A stretch of DNA of 64,000 bases from an uncultured Acidobacteriota bacterium (lineage in GTDB: Bacteria; Acidobacteriota; Terriglobia; Terriglobales; Acidobacteriaceae). The translations under genes were made by a program, and so were the position numbers. The stretch spans positions 210,991 through 274,990 of the forward strand of contig CAILAC010000012.1 in NCBI GenBank assembly GCA_903832055.1, written 5' to 3'. Shown piece by piece: positions 8,023-18,223 of the stretch. How positions within the stretch are numbered: position 1 is the stretch's first letter; each line of letters starts with the position of its first letter. Under the pieces are notes generated by a model that had not been told where the DNA came from, searched no databases, and saw only the letters and a list, made by a program, of their open reading frames with translations.

Positions 8023-8529
8023 ATGTGGAAACCCAGTCAATCAGGAGCGTCCTCCGTGGCTCCAGTACCCGAGCCCGTTCGTCCAACATCAACCCCCGCC
8101 CCTACGTACGAGCCGCCCCAGCGCCCCACGGCCGCTGCCGGAGACCAGGCCACCATTGGCAAGGGTCTCGTCATCAAGGGTGAGATCAGCGGCAGCGAAT
8201 CTCTGTTTATTGATGGCAAGGTAGAAGGAACGATCAACCTGCCTGGCAACCGCGTCACAGTCGGCCGGAACGGCCAGGTGGCGGCCAACATTACTTCGCG
8301 CGAAATCGTGGTGCTTGGGAAGGTGCGGGGCAATATTACCGCTACTGACCGGGTAGACATTCGCAGTGAGGGCGCACTGACCGGGGATGTAACGGCGGCG
8401 CGGATCAGCATTGAAGATGGCGCGTTCTTCAAGGGCGGCATCGACATTCGCAAGGCCGAAACCAAGCCCGGCACACCCGGAGCACCGGCCGCCCCTGCAG
8501 CCGATGCGGCGAAGCCCGTTCAGGCCTGA
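8023..8529 (+). CDS. Bactofilin family cytoskeletal protein
   Basis: A 168-aa protein with the bactofilin (DUF583) beta-helix core, roughly residues 45-145. It shows the repeating pattern TIGKGLVIKGEISGSESLFIDG, then VEGTINLPGN, GNITATDRVDI and ALTGDVTAARISI. These proteins polymerise without nucleotide into filaments involved in cell shape, stalks or envelope protein localisation. Flanking tails are Pro/Ala-rich and probably disordered. ATG at 8023 is preferred because the upstream extension has no bactofilin-like sequence and GGAAAGGAAG lies upstream. It is a lone gene here with no peptidase or coiled-coil partner beside it. Confidence 0.93.
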   Translation: MWKPSQSGASSVAPVPEPVRPTSTPAPTYEPPQRPTAAAGDQATIGKGLVIKGEISGSESLFIDGKVEGTINLPGNRVTVGRNGQVAANITSREIVVLGKVRGNITATDRVDIRSEGALTGDVTAARISIEDGAFFKGGIDIRKAETKPGTPGAPAAPAADAAKPVQA

Positions 8530-8549
8530 CCGACTGCAGCACAATGAAT

Positions 8550-8588
8550 GCGAGAGCCTTCGGATATCGATTTCCGGGGGCTTTTGTG
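8550..8588 (+). terminator. Possible terminator after bactofilin gene
   Basis: GAGAGCC and GGGGGCTTTT flank an imperfect TTCGGA/TTTCCG stem, followed by a T-rich stretch. It lies about 25 bases past the stop. The stem is imperfect. Confidence 0.4.
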
Positions 8589-8674
8589 TTTTGTTGAGGG
8601 CAAAGGGCGGTGCTTGCCCGATTGATATATAACTAATTCCTGCACTTTTTGCCCTGCGTTGAGGAGACCTGCTG

Positions 8675-9094
8675 ATGCACACAAAGGCTGACAAGTTGAC
8701 CGAAAAAGCAGTTTCCGTGCCTGAGGAGACAGGCGGAGCTGGGGTTGACGCGTATCTGGCAAAGTTGACGGAGCCTCAGCGGAGCACGCTGGAGGCCGTC
8801 CGCCAATCTATCAGAGGATGCCTGCCGGTTGAGGCCGCCGAGGGCTTCAGCTACGGAATGCCGGCATTTATATTGAAAAAGCCCGTAGCCGGATACGCGG
8901 CATGGAAGGAACATTGCAGCTACTATCCCATGAGCGGCAAGGTGATCACCAGGCTCAAGGATGAGCTGACCGACTACGGCACCTCGAGCGGAGCGATTCG
9001 TTTTCCCTCTGACAAGCCGTTGCTAGTGGAACTCATCCGGAAGCTGATTGCGGCGCGGCTGGAGGAGATTGCGGCTCCTAAAAGGAAGAAGTAG
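8675..9094 (+). CDS. DUF1801 domain protein (YdhG-like)
   Basis: A 139-aa soluble protein matching the DUF1801/YdhG fold: VDAYLAKLTEPQRSTLEAVRQSIRGCLP, then the EGFSYGMPAFILKKPVAGYAAWKEHCSYYP region typical of the family, and a Lys-rich end. The function of the family is unknown; members have been linked to iron handling or stress by fold similarity to frataxin and YjbR only. GAGGAG ahead of the ATG at 8675 supports the start. It appears monocistronic. Confidence 0.85.
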   Translation: MHTKADKLTEKAVSVPEETGGAGVDAYLAKLTEPQRSTLEAVRQSIRGCLPVEAAEGFSYGMPAFILKKPVAGYAAWKEHCSYYPMSGKVITRLKDELTDYGTSSGAIRFPSDKPLLVELIRKLIAARLEEIAAPKRKK

Positions 9095-9230
9095 CTCTCT
9101 CCGCTCTGCCTTGGGCCGACCCTGTAAGAGTTCTCAAGAATCTGGCGCTGGCGGTCGGGTGCAACTTGCCCGCAGGCGTCAAATTCCAGAGATGAGGACC
9201 GCCCCCTGCCGCTGATTTCACGGCCCTGTC

Positions 9231-9716
9231 TTAACCCTTCTTGATGCGACCGCGGAGCCTTTTGAGCACGTTGGGAGGAACGAGACCCTCGACCGATCCG
9301 CCAAAGCTGAAGACTTCCTTGACCATGCGGGAACTGACAAAAGAGTAGCGTCCAGCGGGTTGAAGGAAGACTGTTTCGACCTCGGGCGCGAGGCGGCGAT
9401 TCATGAGCGCCATCTGGAATTCGTACTCGTAGTCACTGATGGCCCGGATGCCGCGGAGAACGGCGGTCGCCTGCTGCTGGCGGGCAAAATCGACCATGAG
9501 GCCGTCAAAAGTGGCGACCGAGACGTTCCCAAGCTGTCGGGTTGACTCTTTGATCATCTCAACGCGCTCATCAACGGTGAAGAGAGGATTCTTGACCGGG
9601 TTGTTGAGGATGGCGACTGTGAGGTGTTCAAACAGCTTGGCGCCCCGGGCAATGAGGTCGAGATGCCCGTTGGTGGGCGGGTCAAAGGTGCCGGGATAGA
9701 TGGCTTTCACGCCCAT
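9231..9716 (-). CDS. coaD: Phosphopantetheine adenylyltransferase
   Basis: A 161-aa enzyme for the fourth step of coenzyme A synthesis: ATP plus 4'-phosphopantetheine gives dephospho-CoA. The nucleotidyltransferase signature YPGTFDPPTNGH is near the N-terminus, followed by AVLRGIRAISDYEYEFQMALMNR and the C-terminal SFVSSRMVKE motif that replaces the more common ISSS form. Length is standard. ATG at 9716 fits the family N-terminus (MGVKAIYPG) better than the TTG two codons upstream. Confidence 0.96.
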   Translation of the reverse strand: MGVKAIYPGTFDPPTNGHLDLIARGAKLFEHLTVAILNNPVKNPLFTVDERVEMIKESTRQLGNVSVATFDGLMVDFARQQQATAVLRGIRAISDYEYEFQMALMNRRLAPEVETVFLQPAGRYSFVSSRMVKEVFSFGGSVEGLVPPNVLKRLRGRIKKG

Positions 9717-9787
9717 GGGCAAACACTCACTTGCGGCCGGGATTCTGTTCGTTGCAACAACTTACTGGATTTTAGCAGTGAACGAAA

Positions 9788-9811
9788 AGCGGCGACCCGC
9801 AGGCCGCCGCT
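9788..9811 (-). terminator. Intrinsic terminator of recA
   Basis: AGCGGCG and CGCCGCT form a seven-base-pair stem around a ten-base loop. On the reverse strand the stem is followed directly by TTTT. It sits 27 bases past the recA stop. Confidence 0.7.
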
Positions 9812-9838
9812 CTTTGAAGTGAATGCTGCAATGGAAGA

Positions 9839-10915
<1,077 letters not shown>

Positions 10916-11658
10916 CAGGTCAGTCTCCTAGGTCGTATTCATGTGTCATCTGGCCTCGGAATCCAGGGATGGTTCGAGGCCGCGAAAGGCTAAAACATGA
11001 ATCGCTTATTCGATGGGATTGTAGCAGGAGGAGGGCCAGCAATACTAGAAGAAAAAGCGAAAGTCGTGGAAAGTTGACGGACCAGGCTGTTCATCAAAGG
11101 ACGCTGTTGTGCACCACGCAGCATCGGCTCGCGGTTGGACAACATTCGAATCACAAGTGAGGCCGACAGCGCATGTGAAGAACGCTCGATTCATTCCGTG
11201 ATGCCAGCTTGTTGACGGCTGACGTATGCAATCAACGGCGCAATCGTTGGTTGCAACTTTTCAAAAGTAGCGCCGATTACCATTCCAGACCGAGGAACAT
11301 GGATGTCAAAACAAAAAGATTGCATTCTGTTATGCCAGAGCAGTTATGATGCGAGGGTTGGGTTGCGAACCGGTCGCGAAAATACCTGCTGACAACAGGG
11401 CGCGCAGGCTGGAAGCCAACTCTCACGGCTTGATCGCTGAACTTGTTGCCGCGCCGAACGGTTTCAAAACCCGCAGTATCCCACACTAGAATTCGTCAAC
11501 TTGCCCGGACCGGATCGTTTCCTTCCAGCCCAGTCAGTTAAGCGGACATGGATGTCTTCACAAGCATGAATGTGGATTGCAGGTGACACGGGAGGACTCC
11601 CGCGGTCACTCATCATCATGAGTCATCAGTTGCAACACAATCCAGAGGAGTCGAAACG
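10916..11658 (+). other. Long intergenic region upstream of recA and the NHL/Ig protein
   Basis: This 743-bp stretch lies between divergent genes. The only open frames are short, lack ribosome sites and resemble nothing. It is less GC-rich than the flanking genes, with several AT-rich patches (11040-11075 and 11295-11350), and must contain two promoters. A small RNA could be hidden here, but no specific structure could be supported by eye. Confidence 0.5.
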
Positions 11659-14076
11659 ATGAGTCTTTCAGTAGGGAAAACGAGTGGCTGCCTGGCTTTT
11701 CTCCTGGCACTTGGGATATCGGCATCCAGCAGCTTTGGACAAGCGGTTCAACCGGTCATTTCGCTGGAGCCACAGAGCGAGGCGGAGGCTGCAAGCCTTG
11801 CCGTGGCAGCCAATGGGCACCCACTTCCTCCCGTCCCGGCCAATTTTCGCCGTTTTGGGGATGCCAGGGCCGGCGAGTTGGCCAATCTGCAGAAGCTGAC
11901 GCTGCATTTCAGCGAATCGACCAAGCTCACTGCGATTCATTCAACGGCTGATTTTGGCGTGGAGCAGGGCAGCAGTTGCGTTGAAGGCAACGTGTACTCA
12001 AAGAACTCGAGCTGCACGTTGCTGGTGCGGTTTACGCCCAAGGGGGCGGGGCAGCGCCTTGGCAAGTTAACGGTCAGCCATACCGCATCGACGACGCCCT
12101 TCAGCGTGGGACTCGGTGGAAATGGCTACGTGCCAGTGGTGAGCTTTACGCCGGCACAGATCTCGACCGTCAACGCCACCGCTGTGGCGGGTAAGGGCAT
12201 TCTGACTTCTGCGTGGAATCTGACTGTCGATGGTGGCGACAGCTTGTATGTCGCGGATACCGGAAACGCCCTCGTCCGCTATCTCGATTCCAGCGGTGTT
12301 ATCAGGACAATCTCCCAGGGCGGTCTGACCGGACCTACCGGCATCGCAGTGGATAGTTTTGGCGAAGTCTTCTTTACTGACCCGTCCACCAATAACATAT
12401 ACGAGATTTTTGCCTACGGACCGCAAGTCTCTGTCAGCGGATCGGGAGTGGATGCTTGCGCTTACGGTTCGTCCTGCAAGCTTACCCTTGAAGCTGTTTA
12501 TTCACCTGGACAGATGTCGATGGACCCTTACAATCAGCTTTTCTTCACTGACAACCAGTCCGGTGCGGCAATTTCGCAGACTCAACCATACGCGCCGACT
12601 CTGGCGCGCATTTATGACCCGTTCATCTACCAGGAGACCTACCCGGATGCCTTTGCAGTGGATTCTAGCGACAATCTGTATTCCTTCTGGAACTCGTCGG
12701 GAACCTGTACGCTCGTCGCGCAAACTTTTTCCAACTCTGTGAATCACTCAGCAATTTTCACCAAGGTCGCGGGGGGCCGGACCTGCGGCTTCAGCGGAGA
12801 TGGCGGCCAGGCACGCAATGCTGAAATTGGGACCGTCATTGGCCAGATTGCCTTTGATATCGCCGGAAATCTGTATTTCTCTGATACAGCAAATCATCGG
12901 GTGCGCCGCATTGACGCGTATACCGGCATCATCAGCACTATTGCCGGCACCGGCATAGCCGGGTACGCGGGCGATGGCGGCCAAGCCACTGCGGCGACTC
13001 TAAGCTCACCGACGGGCGTCTCAGTGGATTCGCAGGGACAGGTCTACATCATCAGCAACGCCCCTGCTGTTGGCACAGCGCAGGCGATTCGCAAGCTGGG
13101 GCCGAACGGCGCGCTGGTCTACAGCTCCCAACTCAAGGGCACCCCGAGCGCAGCCCGCAAGGTTACGATTTCTAACACCGGCAATGCCCCTCTGGTGATC
13201 AACAACGCAGGCATCATCGGAGCCAACGCCAGCGATTTTACGATCGACCCAACCACAACCAGCTGCGCACTGACACCCGGCAGCACGTTGAACTACGGGC
13301 AAAGCTGCTCCGTCGGCATCATCTTCAAGCCGTCCGCAGGAGGCACTCGTTCAGCGACGCTCAATCTCACTGACAATACCGTAACCAACGGAAACACCGT
13401 TCTGCTCTCCGGCGTGGGAACTCTCCCCAGCCCGACTTTTGCCATCACCTCGCCGGCTGCCTCATCAAGCTTTACGGCCGCGACGCCGGTAAACTTCAGC
13501 GTCAGCGTCACCTCGGCTACATCTCCTGTGCCTACAGGGACGGTGAAGTTCACCCTTGATGGCGTCGCACAGGGCAGCCCGGTAGCGCTCTCTGTCGCCG
13601 GTGTGGCGTCCATCACGCTTTCAGGTATGACCGTGGCTGGACACACCCTTGGGGCGACCTACAGCGGCGATCTCAACTACACCGCGGTCGGGCCAATCAC
13701 CCGCACCATCACTGTTACCGCCGCGAAAAAGGTGCTTTCGGCAGTGACACTGACAGCAAAGGCCAATCCGGCAGGTACCTGCAAGCAGGTCGCGTTTGGT
13801 GTGGCTGTGACGAGCAAGTCAGGAATGCCAGTCGGAATGGTGCAATTGAAGGAAGGCACCAAGGTTCTGGCGCAGGCGAGTCTTGCCGGTGGCAATGCGC
13901 TGCTTTCGGTGCCTCAGCTTGGGCCCGGGAAACACATCCTGACGGCAGCTTACGCAGGAGACGCTTCGCACCTGCCGGCTACTTCAGCCGCAGTTCAACA
14001 GTCGGTTGTGGGATCAAGCGTTTGCCAGAAAGCGACCGCAGGTCCGGTGAAGCTGCCGGGCCAGCCGGGAGTCTAG
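11659..14076 (+). CDS. Secreted NHL-repeat protein with choice-of-anchor and Ig-like domains
   Basis: An 805-aa exported protein. The signal peptide (~1-28) ends in ...SSSFGQ. Next comes an ASPM/SPD-2/Hydin-like cysteine-containing beta-domain (~55-165; SSCVEGNVYSKNSSCTLLVRFTPKGAGQR), then several NHL-type propeller repeats (DGGDSLYVADTGNALVR, then IAFDIAGNLYFSDTANHRVRRID). A second Hydin-like domain follows (ISNTGNAPLVINNAGI...SCSVGIIFKPSAGG). Two bacterial Ig-like domain-3 modules (PTGTVKFTLDG...GHTLGATYSGDLNYT) end the protein. Such proteins are abundant in acidobacteria and are thought to act in surface interactions. GAGGAG precedes the ATG. Confidence 0.9.
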   Translation: MSLSVGKTSGCLAFLLALGISASSSFGQAVQPVISLEPQSEAEAASLAVAANGHPLPPVPANFRRFGDARAGELANLQKLTLHFSESTKLTAIHSTADFGVEQGSSCVEGNVYSKNSSCTLLVRFTPKGAGQRLGKLTVSHTASTTPFSVGLGGNGYVPVVSFTPAQISTVNATAVAGKGILTSAWNLTVDGGDSLYVADTGNALVRYLDSSGVIRTISQGGLTGPTGIAVDSFGEVFFTDPSTNNIYEIFAYGPQVSVSGSGVDACAYGSSCKLTLEAVYSPGQMSMDPYNQLFFTDNQSGAAISQTQPYAPTLARIYDPFIYQETYPDAFAVDSSDNLYSFWNSSGTCTLVAQTFSNSVNHSAIFTKVAGGRTCGFSGDGGQARNAEIGTVIGQIAFDIAGNLYFSDTANHRVRRIDAYTGIISTIAGTGIAGYAGDGGQATAATLSSPTGVSVDSQGQVYIISNAPAVGTAQAIRKLGPNGALVYSSQLKGTPSAARKVTISNTGNAPLVINNAGIIGANASDFTIDPTTTSCALTPGSTLNYGQSCSVGIIFKPSAGGTRSATLNLTDNTVTNGNTVLLSGVGTLPSPTFAITSPAASSSFTAATPVNFSVSVTSATSPVPTGTVKFTLDGVAQGSPVALSVAGVASITLSGMTVAGHTLGATYSGDLNYTAVGPITRTITVTAAKKVLSAVTLTAKANPAGTCKQVAFGVAVTSKSGMPVGMVQLKEGTKVLAQASLAGGNALLSVPQLGPGKHILTAAYAGDASHLPATSAAVQQSVVGSSVCQKATAGPVKLPGQPGV

Positions 14077-14141
14077 AACCCGGATCGAACCAAGCCGCAA
14101 GAGCCTGGAACGATTCTTGAATCGAAGGTTCCAAATGTAGC

Positions 14142-14190
14142 GGGGCAGTTGGCAGGCAGCATGGAAATGCTGCTTAATGCCAACTGCCCC
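14142..14190. terminator. Bidirectional terminator hairpin
   Basis: GGGGCAGTTGGCA (14142-14154) pairs perfectly with TGCCAACTGCCCC (14178-14190), with an inner GCAGCAT/ATGCTGC stem. It lies between two convergent genes, so it can serve both. Confidence 0.75.
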
Positions 14191-14216
14191 ATTTCTTCAG
14201 CCCTGTTAAATCAGCC

Positions 14217-15017
14217 TTAGTTGCGCCGATTGAGCTTGGCCAGCAGGCGCAGCATCTCAAGGTAGAGCCAGACCAGCGTGACCATGATGCCAAAGGCTCC
14301 GTACCACTCCATGTACTTGGGCGCGCCAAACTGCACACCCTTTTCAATGAAGTCGAAGTCAAGCACCAGGTTGAGCGCAGCAATACCGACAACAATGAGC
14401 GAAAAGCCGATGCCGATGACGCCGGAGCCGTTGACACTGTTGTTGGACGTAAAGTGGATGCCGAAGAAGCCGAGAAGCATTTCTCCCAGGTAGAAAAGCG
14501 CCACCCCGCCTGTAGCGGCGACGACCCCGAGGCGGAACTTGTCCGTAACCCGGATAATCCCCGCGCGGTAGACAAAGAGCAGCACAAAGAGCGTGCCAAA
14601 CGTCAGTCCCACAGCCTGCACCGCGATGCCGGGATAACGCAGCTCAAAGATGGACGAGATGCCGCCCAGGACCAGCCCCTCAAGCAGAGCGTAGGCCGGA
14701 GCCGTGACCGGGGACCACTCCTTTTTGAAGATCGTGACCATGGCAAAGATGAAGCCGCCGATAAGCCCCAGCATCATCCAGGGAGCGACGTCAGCGGGAT
14801 TGCGCGTCTGCATGAATTGCAGCCAGGTCCAGCCAGCCGAGGCCATCGCGAGAATGAGCAGGATACCGGTCTTGTTGACGGTACCGTTGAGCGTCATGGC
14901 TTCGCGCTGCTCGCCAGAGAAACTGCCACCAAAACGCTCGCCATAAGGAATGGCGCGGGCTCCGCGGAAGCTGTTCTCGCCGAGTGCTGGGTTTGAAGTT
15001 CGCATCAGTTGAGGCAT
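14217..15017 (-). CDS. Bax inhibitor-1/YccA family membrane protein
   Basis: A 266-aa protein with a hydrophilic ~50-residue N-terminus and about seven hydrophobic helices. This is the layout of the bacterial Bax-inhibitor-1 (TMBIM-like) subgroup that begins with RTSNPALGENSF. Conserved features include YALLEGLVLGGIS, the YPGIAVQAVGLTFGTLFVLL helix and a C-terminal GIMVTLVWLYLEMLRLL segment. Some family members conduct calcium or protons or interact with FtsH; no partner is nearby. GGAGAAG precedes the ATG at 15017. Confidence 0.92.
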   Translation of the reverse strand: MPQLMRTSNPALGENSFRGARAIPYGERFGGSFSGEQREAMTLNGTVNKTGILLILAMASAGWTWLQFMQTRNPADVAPWMMLGLIGGFIFAMVTIFKKEWSPVTAPAYALLEGLVLGGISSIFELRYPGIAVQAVGLTFGTLFVLLFVYRAGIIRVTDKFRLGVVAATGGVALFYLGEMLLGFFGIHFTSNNSVNGSGVIGIGFSLIVVGIAALNLVLDFDFIEKGVQFGAPKYMEWYGAFGIMVTLVWLYLEMLRLLAKLNRRN

Positions 15018-15133
15018 TGAGTTCTTCTCCGTTGTTGCTACAAGAGCTGCTGTTTCAGGTCGGTTAGACCAGAATCCGGCTCTTCCGTAATCATAAGATG
15101 CTGGGCGCAGAGGTTTCGACTGAAGAAACCAGG

Positions 15134-15760
15134 CTAGCCAAACATGCTTGAGCTGACCCGCTGCACACCGATGGCAGCAAACTCGGCGTTGGTTGCTTCC
15201 ACAGCGCCTGCGAAGTTGATGGCGCGTGAAGCATCTTCAATGACAAACGCTGAGAAACCCGAGCGCACAGCGTCGACGGCTGAGAAGCGAACGCAGTAAT
15301 CGTAGGCCAGGCCAGCAAGGAAAATGCGCCGGAAACCGCGTTCGCGAAGGTAGCCGGCAAGGCCGGTCGGGGTGGTCTTGTCATTCTCAAAAAAGCCTGA
15401 GTAGCTATCGATAGCGGGGTTGAAGCCCTTGCGCAGGATCAGTTCTGCCTTGGTGATTCGCAGGCCGGGGTGGAACTCCGCTCCCGGAGTGCCCTGGATG
15501 CAATGGTCGGGCCACAGCGTCTGGGGGCCGTAAGGGGCCTGGATGGTCTCGTAAATCGAGCGGCCGGGGTGAGTGCTGGCAAAGGAGCTGTGGCCGGGAG
15601 TGTGCCAATCCTGGGTGAGAACAACGTGTGAAAAGCATTGGGAGAGCTGGTTGATGACGGGAATGGCCGCATCGGCGTCCGGGACCGCGAGGCTGCCCCC
15701 GTCGCAGAAATCGCGCTGAGGGTCAACGACGAGCAGCAGATCGTGCGGTTCAAGACTCAT
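15134..15760 (-). CDS. pncA: Nicotinamidase
   Basis: A 208-aa isochorismatase-fold hydrolase converting nicotinamide to nicotinate for NAD salvage. The catalytic triad is visible: Asp in VVDPQRDFC (~residue 12), Lys in LILRKGFNP and Cys in GLAYDYCVRFSA. The metal-binding DWHTPGHSSF block and the WPDHCIQGTPGAEF segment distinguish it from generic cysteine hydrolases. ATG at 15760 is used because the upstream in-frame extension overlaps the 3' end of the next gene and is not family-like. It is probably co-transcribed with the upstream DUF3857 gene (13-bp gap). Confidence 0.94.
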   Translation of the reverse strand: MSLEPHDLLLVVDPQRDFCDGGSLAVPDADAAIPVINQLSQCFSHVVLTQDWHTPGHSSFASTHPGRSIYETIQAPYGPQTLWPDHCIQGTPGAEFHPGLRITKAELILRKGFNPAIDSYSGFFENDKTTPTGLAGYLRERGFRRIFLAGLAYDYCVRFSAVDAVRSGFSAFVIEDASRAINFAGAVEATNAEFAAIGVQRVSSSMFG

Positions 15761-15773
15761 TCTGAGAATGATT

Positions 15774-17828
15774 CTAGTCCCCTGCCGGGGCAGCACCAGG
15801 CGCGGCGGCCGGGGCAACTACAAGTTGCTGCTGATCGTTGGTGGCGAGCTTCTGGTAGTAGTCGTGCAGCGCGGGGTACTCCTTGGCGTCGAGCAGGATG
15901 AAGGCGCGAGCGAAGATGTGCTTGATGTCGATGACGCCCGGGGCGGAAGTCGTTTTGACCACGAGTGCCGCGTGATCTGGCCAGGGCAACTGCGTGGGCG
16001 GTGGAGCGCTTTCGACCGAGTAGCCCGCAGGCAGGTGCAGAATGACGTCGTCGATCACCTGTTCAGCGTAGTGGAGATCAATCGGAGCGGTGCGGTTGGT
16101 GTCAGACAGGAATTGGGTTCGGGACCCGGCCGAGAAGAAAAAGCCAGGCATGATCAGTCGCTTGCCAGTGACCGTTGCCAGCGAGCCGGAGACTTTGACC
16201 ACTGCCAGCAGGTTGGTCGCTGCGGTGTCGAGGCCCTGGAAGTGATCGACCTCGCCAGCGATGCCCTGGGGCAATACTTCATGCAGGGTCCCATTGAACT
16301 GCTTTTGCGCCTCAGCCGAATCCGCGGTGAGTGCGAGTTGACGCCAGCGCATGGCTGCGGGGCCGTTCATGAGAATCTGGATGGTCCCCGTTACGTTGCC
16401 CTGTGGGTCAAGGGTGAGGTTTGCGCTGCGGGCGGTGATTGCGTCTTTGGTGAGATTTGGCGGTGTGTAGGCGGGGACTTTGGAATTCTGGGCGAGGCCA
16501 CCAGCCAGAGAGTGACTCCAGTGGATCAGGCCAAAGGGGCAGAGCTTCTGGCCCGGATCGAGATACACATCTTTCCCGTCAAGCTTGAGCAGGACGAGCA
16601 GCGTGTCGAGTTGGTCCAGCGAAAGATAGTTGGGATCAAAGATGCGCTGGTCGCGGTCGGCAACCTGCACGCCATAAGCCTCAAGGCCAGCCGCGCGCGC
16701 CAGTGCCAGGTAAAGCGCGGCCAGTGAATTGCCCGACCCGCTCTTTTCCGCGAGCACATCCTGCGCCTTCCCGACCTGCTTTTTCATGTGCAGCTGGGCG
16801 CGTTCAACGTCTGACTTCTGACGGGTAAAATCAGTGTTTTCAAATGCCTGGACGGCGTCGTAGAGCTTGCGCGCCTTGGCCTCGGGCGTGGCTGCGCCGG
16901 CGGTGATTTGGTCGGCAGCGTCCTTGATCGCGTTGGTCTGGCCGGCAAAGTCGTTCAGGCGGCCGCTCCAGCGCTTGATTTCATTTTCCCAGTAGGCGGT
17001 TGGGGTGGTGTAAGGCGTGTAGTAGAAACGGACACGATAGAGCATGCTCGACGCGGGTGGCGCGTTGCTTTCACTTTGAATCGCCGGAACATCCCTGATA
17101 TCCAGTGTAAAGTCGTCCTTCGTGCTGCGAGAAACCTGCGCACCCGCAGGCAGATGTTGTGTATAGAGCAGATAACTCGCCCGCTCGCCATCAACGAAGT
17201 AGGTCACATCGCTGCCGAGGACGTTTGAATCCATGTCCGTCTTCGGGTTGTAATAAAAGTGTTCGCGATGCGCAAAAAGTTGATGTTGCACGTTCCAGAC
17301 CGGGATGCTGCTGGCCATCATTGAAGAAAACGTGCCTTCATCTGCATCGCTTTCTCCAGAGACTGATCCGCCAGTCAACGGCACCGTCCACTTATATTCG
17401 AGAATGCTTCCCACTTCCACGCTCGGCAGGTTGAAAGTAGCTGCCTTGACGTTGGCGCCAATCGTCTTGAAGACGAGCAGGTCAGAAGCTTTACCCGTGA
17501 GCGGGATGACAGTTCCATCGGAGTGAATCGTGCGACCCTCGATGATGGGCGTAGCCGTCGATCCAGCGTCATACGGCACCTGCACCGTGGCCCATTCCTT
17601 GCCTAACTCCGTCAGCACCTTGATGCGGACATAGCTGCTGATGTAGTGGCTGCGATTATCCGTCGTCTCTTCGCGGTACAAAATTACTGCAGACGCGCCC
17701 GGAGCCTTGGGGTCCGCAGTCATCTGCAGCTCGTCCTTCGTCGGCTCCTGAAATTTCTGCGCGTTGGAATCAAGCGTGAGCGTGAGCACAGTGATCGCGA
17801 AAACAACAACAGAACGGGAGAGCCGCAT
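15774..17828 (-). CDS. Secreted DUF3857/transglutaminase-like protein without catalytic cysteine
   Basis: A 684-aa exported protein with a signal peptide ending ...TLDSNAQ. The N-terminal half (~45-270) is a DUF3857 domain (VRIKVLTELGKEWATVQVPYD; VGSILEYKWTVPL). The middle (~285-430) is a transglutaminase-like fold, where the motif that normally holds the nucleophile (GxC in front of the AALRAAG helix) reads SGSGNSLAALYLALARAAG. Residue 366, expected to be cysteine, is Gly, and the following His/Asp region (ADRDQRIFDP...VYLDPGQ) lacks the histidine. It is probably a binding or structural protein, not a peptidase. Function unknown; paired with pncA. Confidence 0.85.
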   Translation of the reverse strand: MRLSRSVVVFAITVLTLTLDSNAQKFQEPTKDELQMTADPKAPGASAVILYREETTDNRSHYISSYVRIKVLTELGKEWATVQVPYDAGSTATPIIEGRTIHSDGTVIPLTGKASDLLVFKTIGANVKAATFNLPSVEVGSILEYKWTVPLTGGSVSGESDADEGTFSSMMASSIPVWNVQHQLFAHREHFYYNPKTDMDSNVLGSDVTYFVDGERASYLLYTQHLPAGAQVSRSTKDDFTLDIRDVPAIQSESNAPPASSMLYRVRFYYTPYTTPTAYWENEIKRWSGRLNDFAGQTNAIKDAADQITAGAATPEAKARKLYDAVQAFENTDFTRQKSDVERAQLHMKKQVGKAQDVLAEKSGSGNSLAALYLALARAAGLEAYGVQVADRDQRIFDPNYLSLDQLDTLLVLLKLDGKDVYLDPGQKLCPFGLIHWSHSLAGGLAQNSKVPAYTPPNLTKDAITARSANLTLDPQGNVTGTIQILMNGPAAMRWRQLALTADSAEAQKQFNGTLHEVLPQGIAGEVDHFQGLDTAATNLLAVVKVSGSLATVTGKRLIMPGFFFSAGSRTQFLSDTNRTAPIDLHYAEQVIDDVILHLPAGYSVESAPPPTQLPWPDHAALVVKTTSAPGVIDIKHIFARAFILLDAKEYPALHDYYQKLATNDQQQLVVAPAAAPGAAPAGD

Positions 17829-18223
17829 CCTTTTTCACCTCGGTAAAAGCTATCCAGCAACACCCCGACTTATTACATTGAGTTAGCAAACATTGACGCA
17901 AACTGCCAGGGGGATCGCGACCCAATCGTAGCATGCCGGGCTAAAGTCAAGTCACCATCCGTCACTCCGCAGTCAGCAAAAAGGCAAGAAGCAAGTGACA
18001 GCTTCAGGCCGTCACATTGTCTGCTCAATCCATTCCCATGCAGGCAAGCAGGGACTCGCATCCCCGGCGCACCGCGGTCGTCGGCTCAAGGCGACTCAGG
18101 TGACAAGTCATTCGCCTGGGTGTATTCTCGGCCTGTTGTTTGGCCAATTCATTCCATTCATTTGTCCTGCACAGCTCGTTCGCTCAAGGTGAACGAGGCG
18201 TCGCCCAGGAGGTAAGGCTCTCT
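17829..18223 (+). other. Divergent intergenic region
   Basis: This 395-bp stretch lies between the leftward DUF3857 gene and the rightward VWFA-related gene. It should hold two promoters. No tRNA, hairpin or short gene could be supported. A good ribosome site, AGGAGGTAAG, closes it at 18208-18217. Confidence 0.5.
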
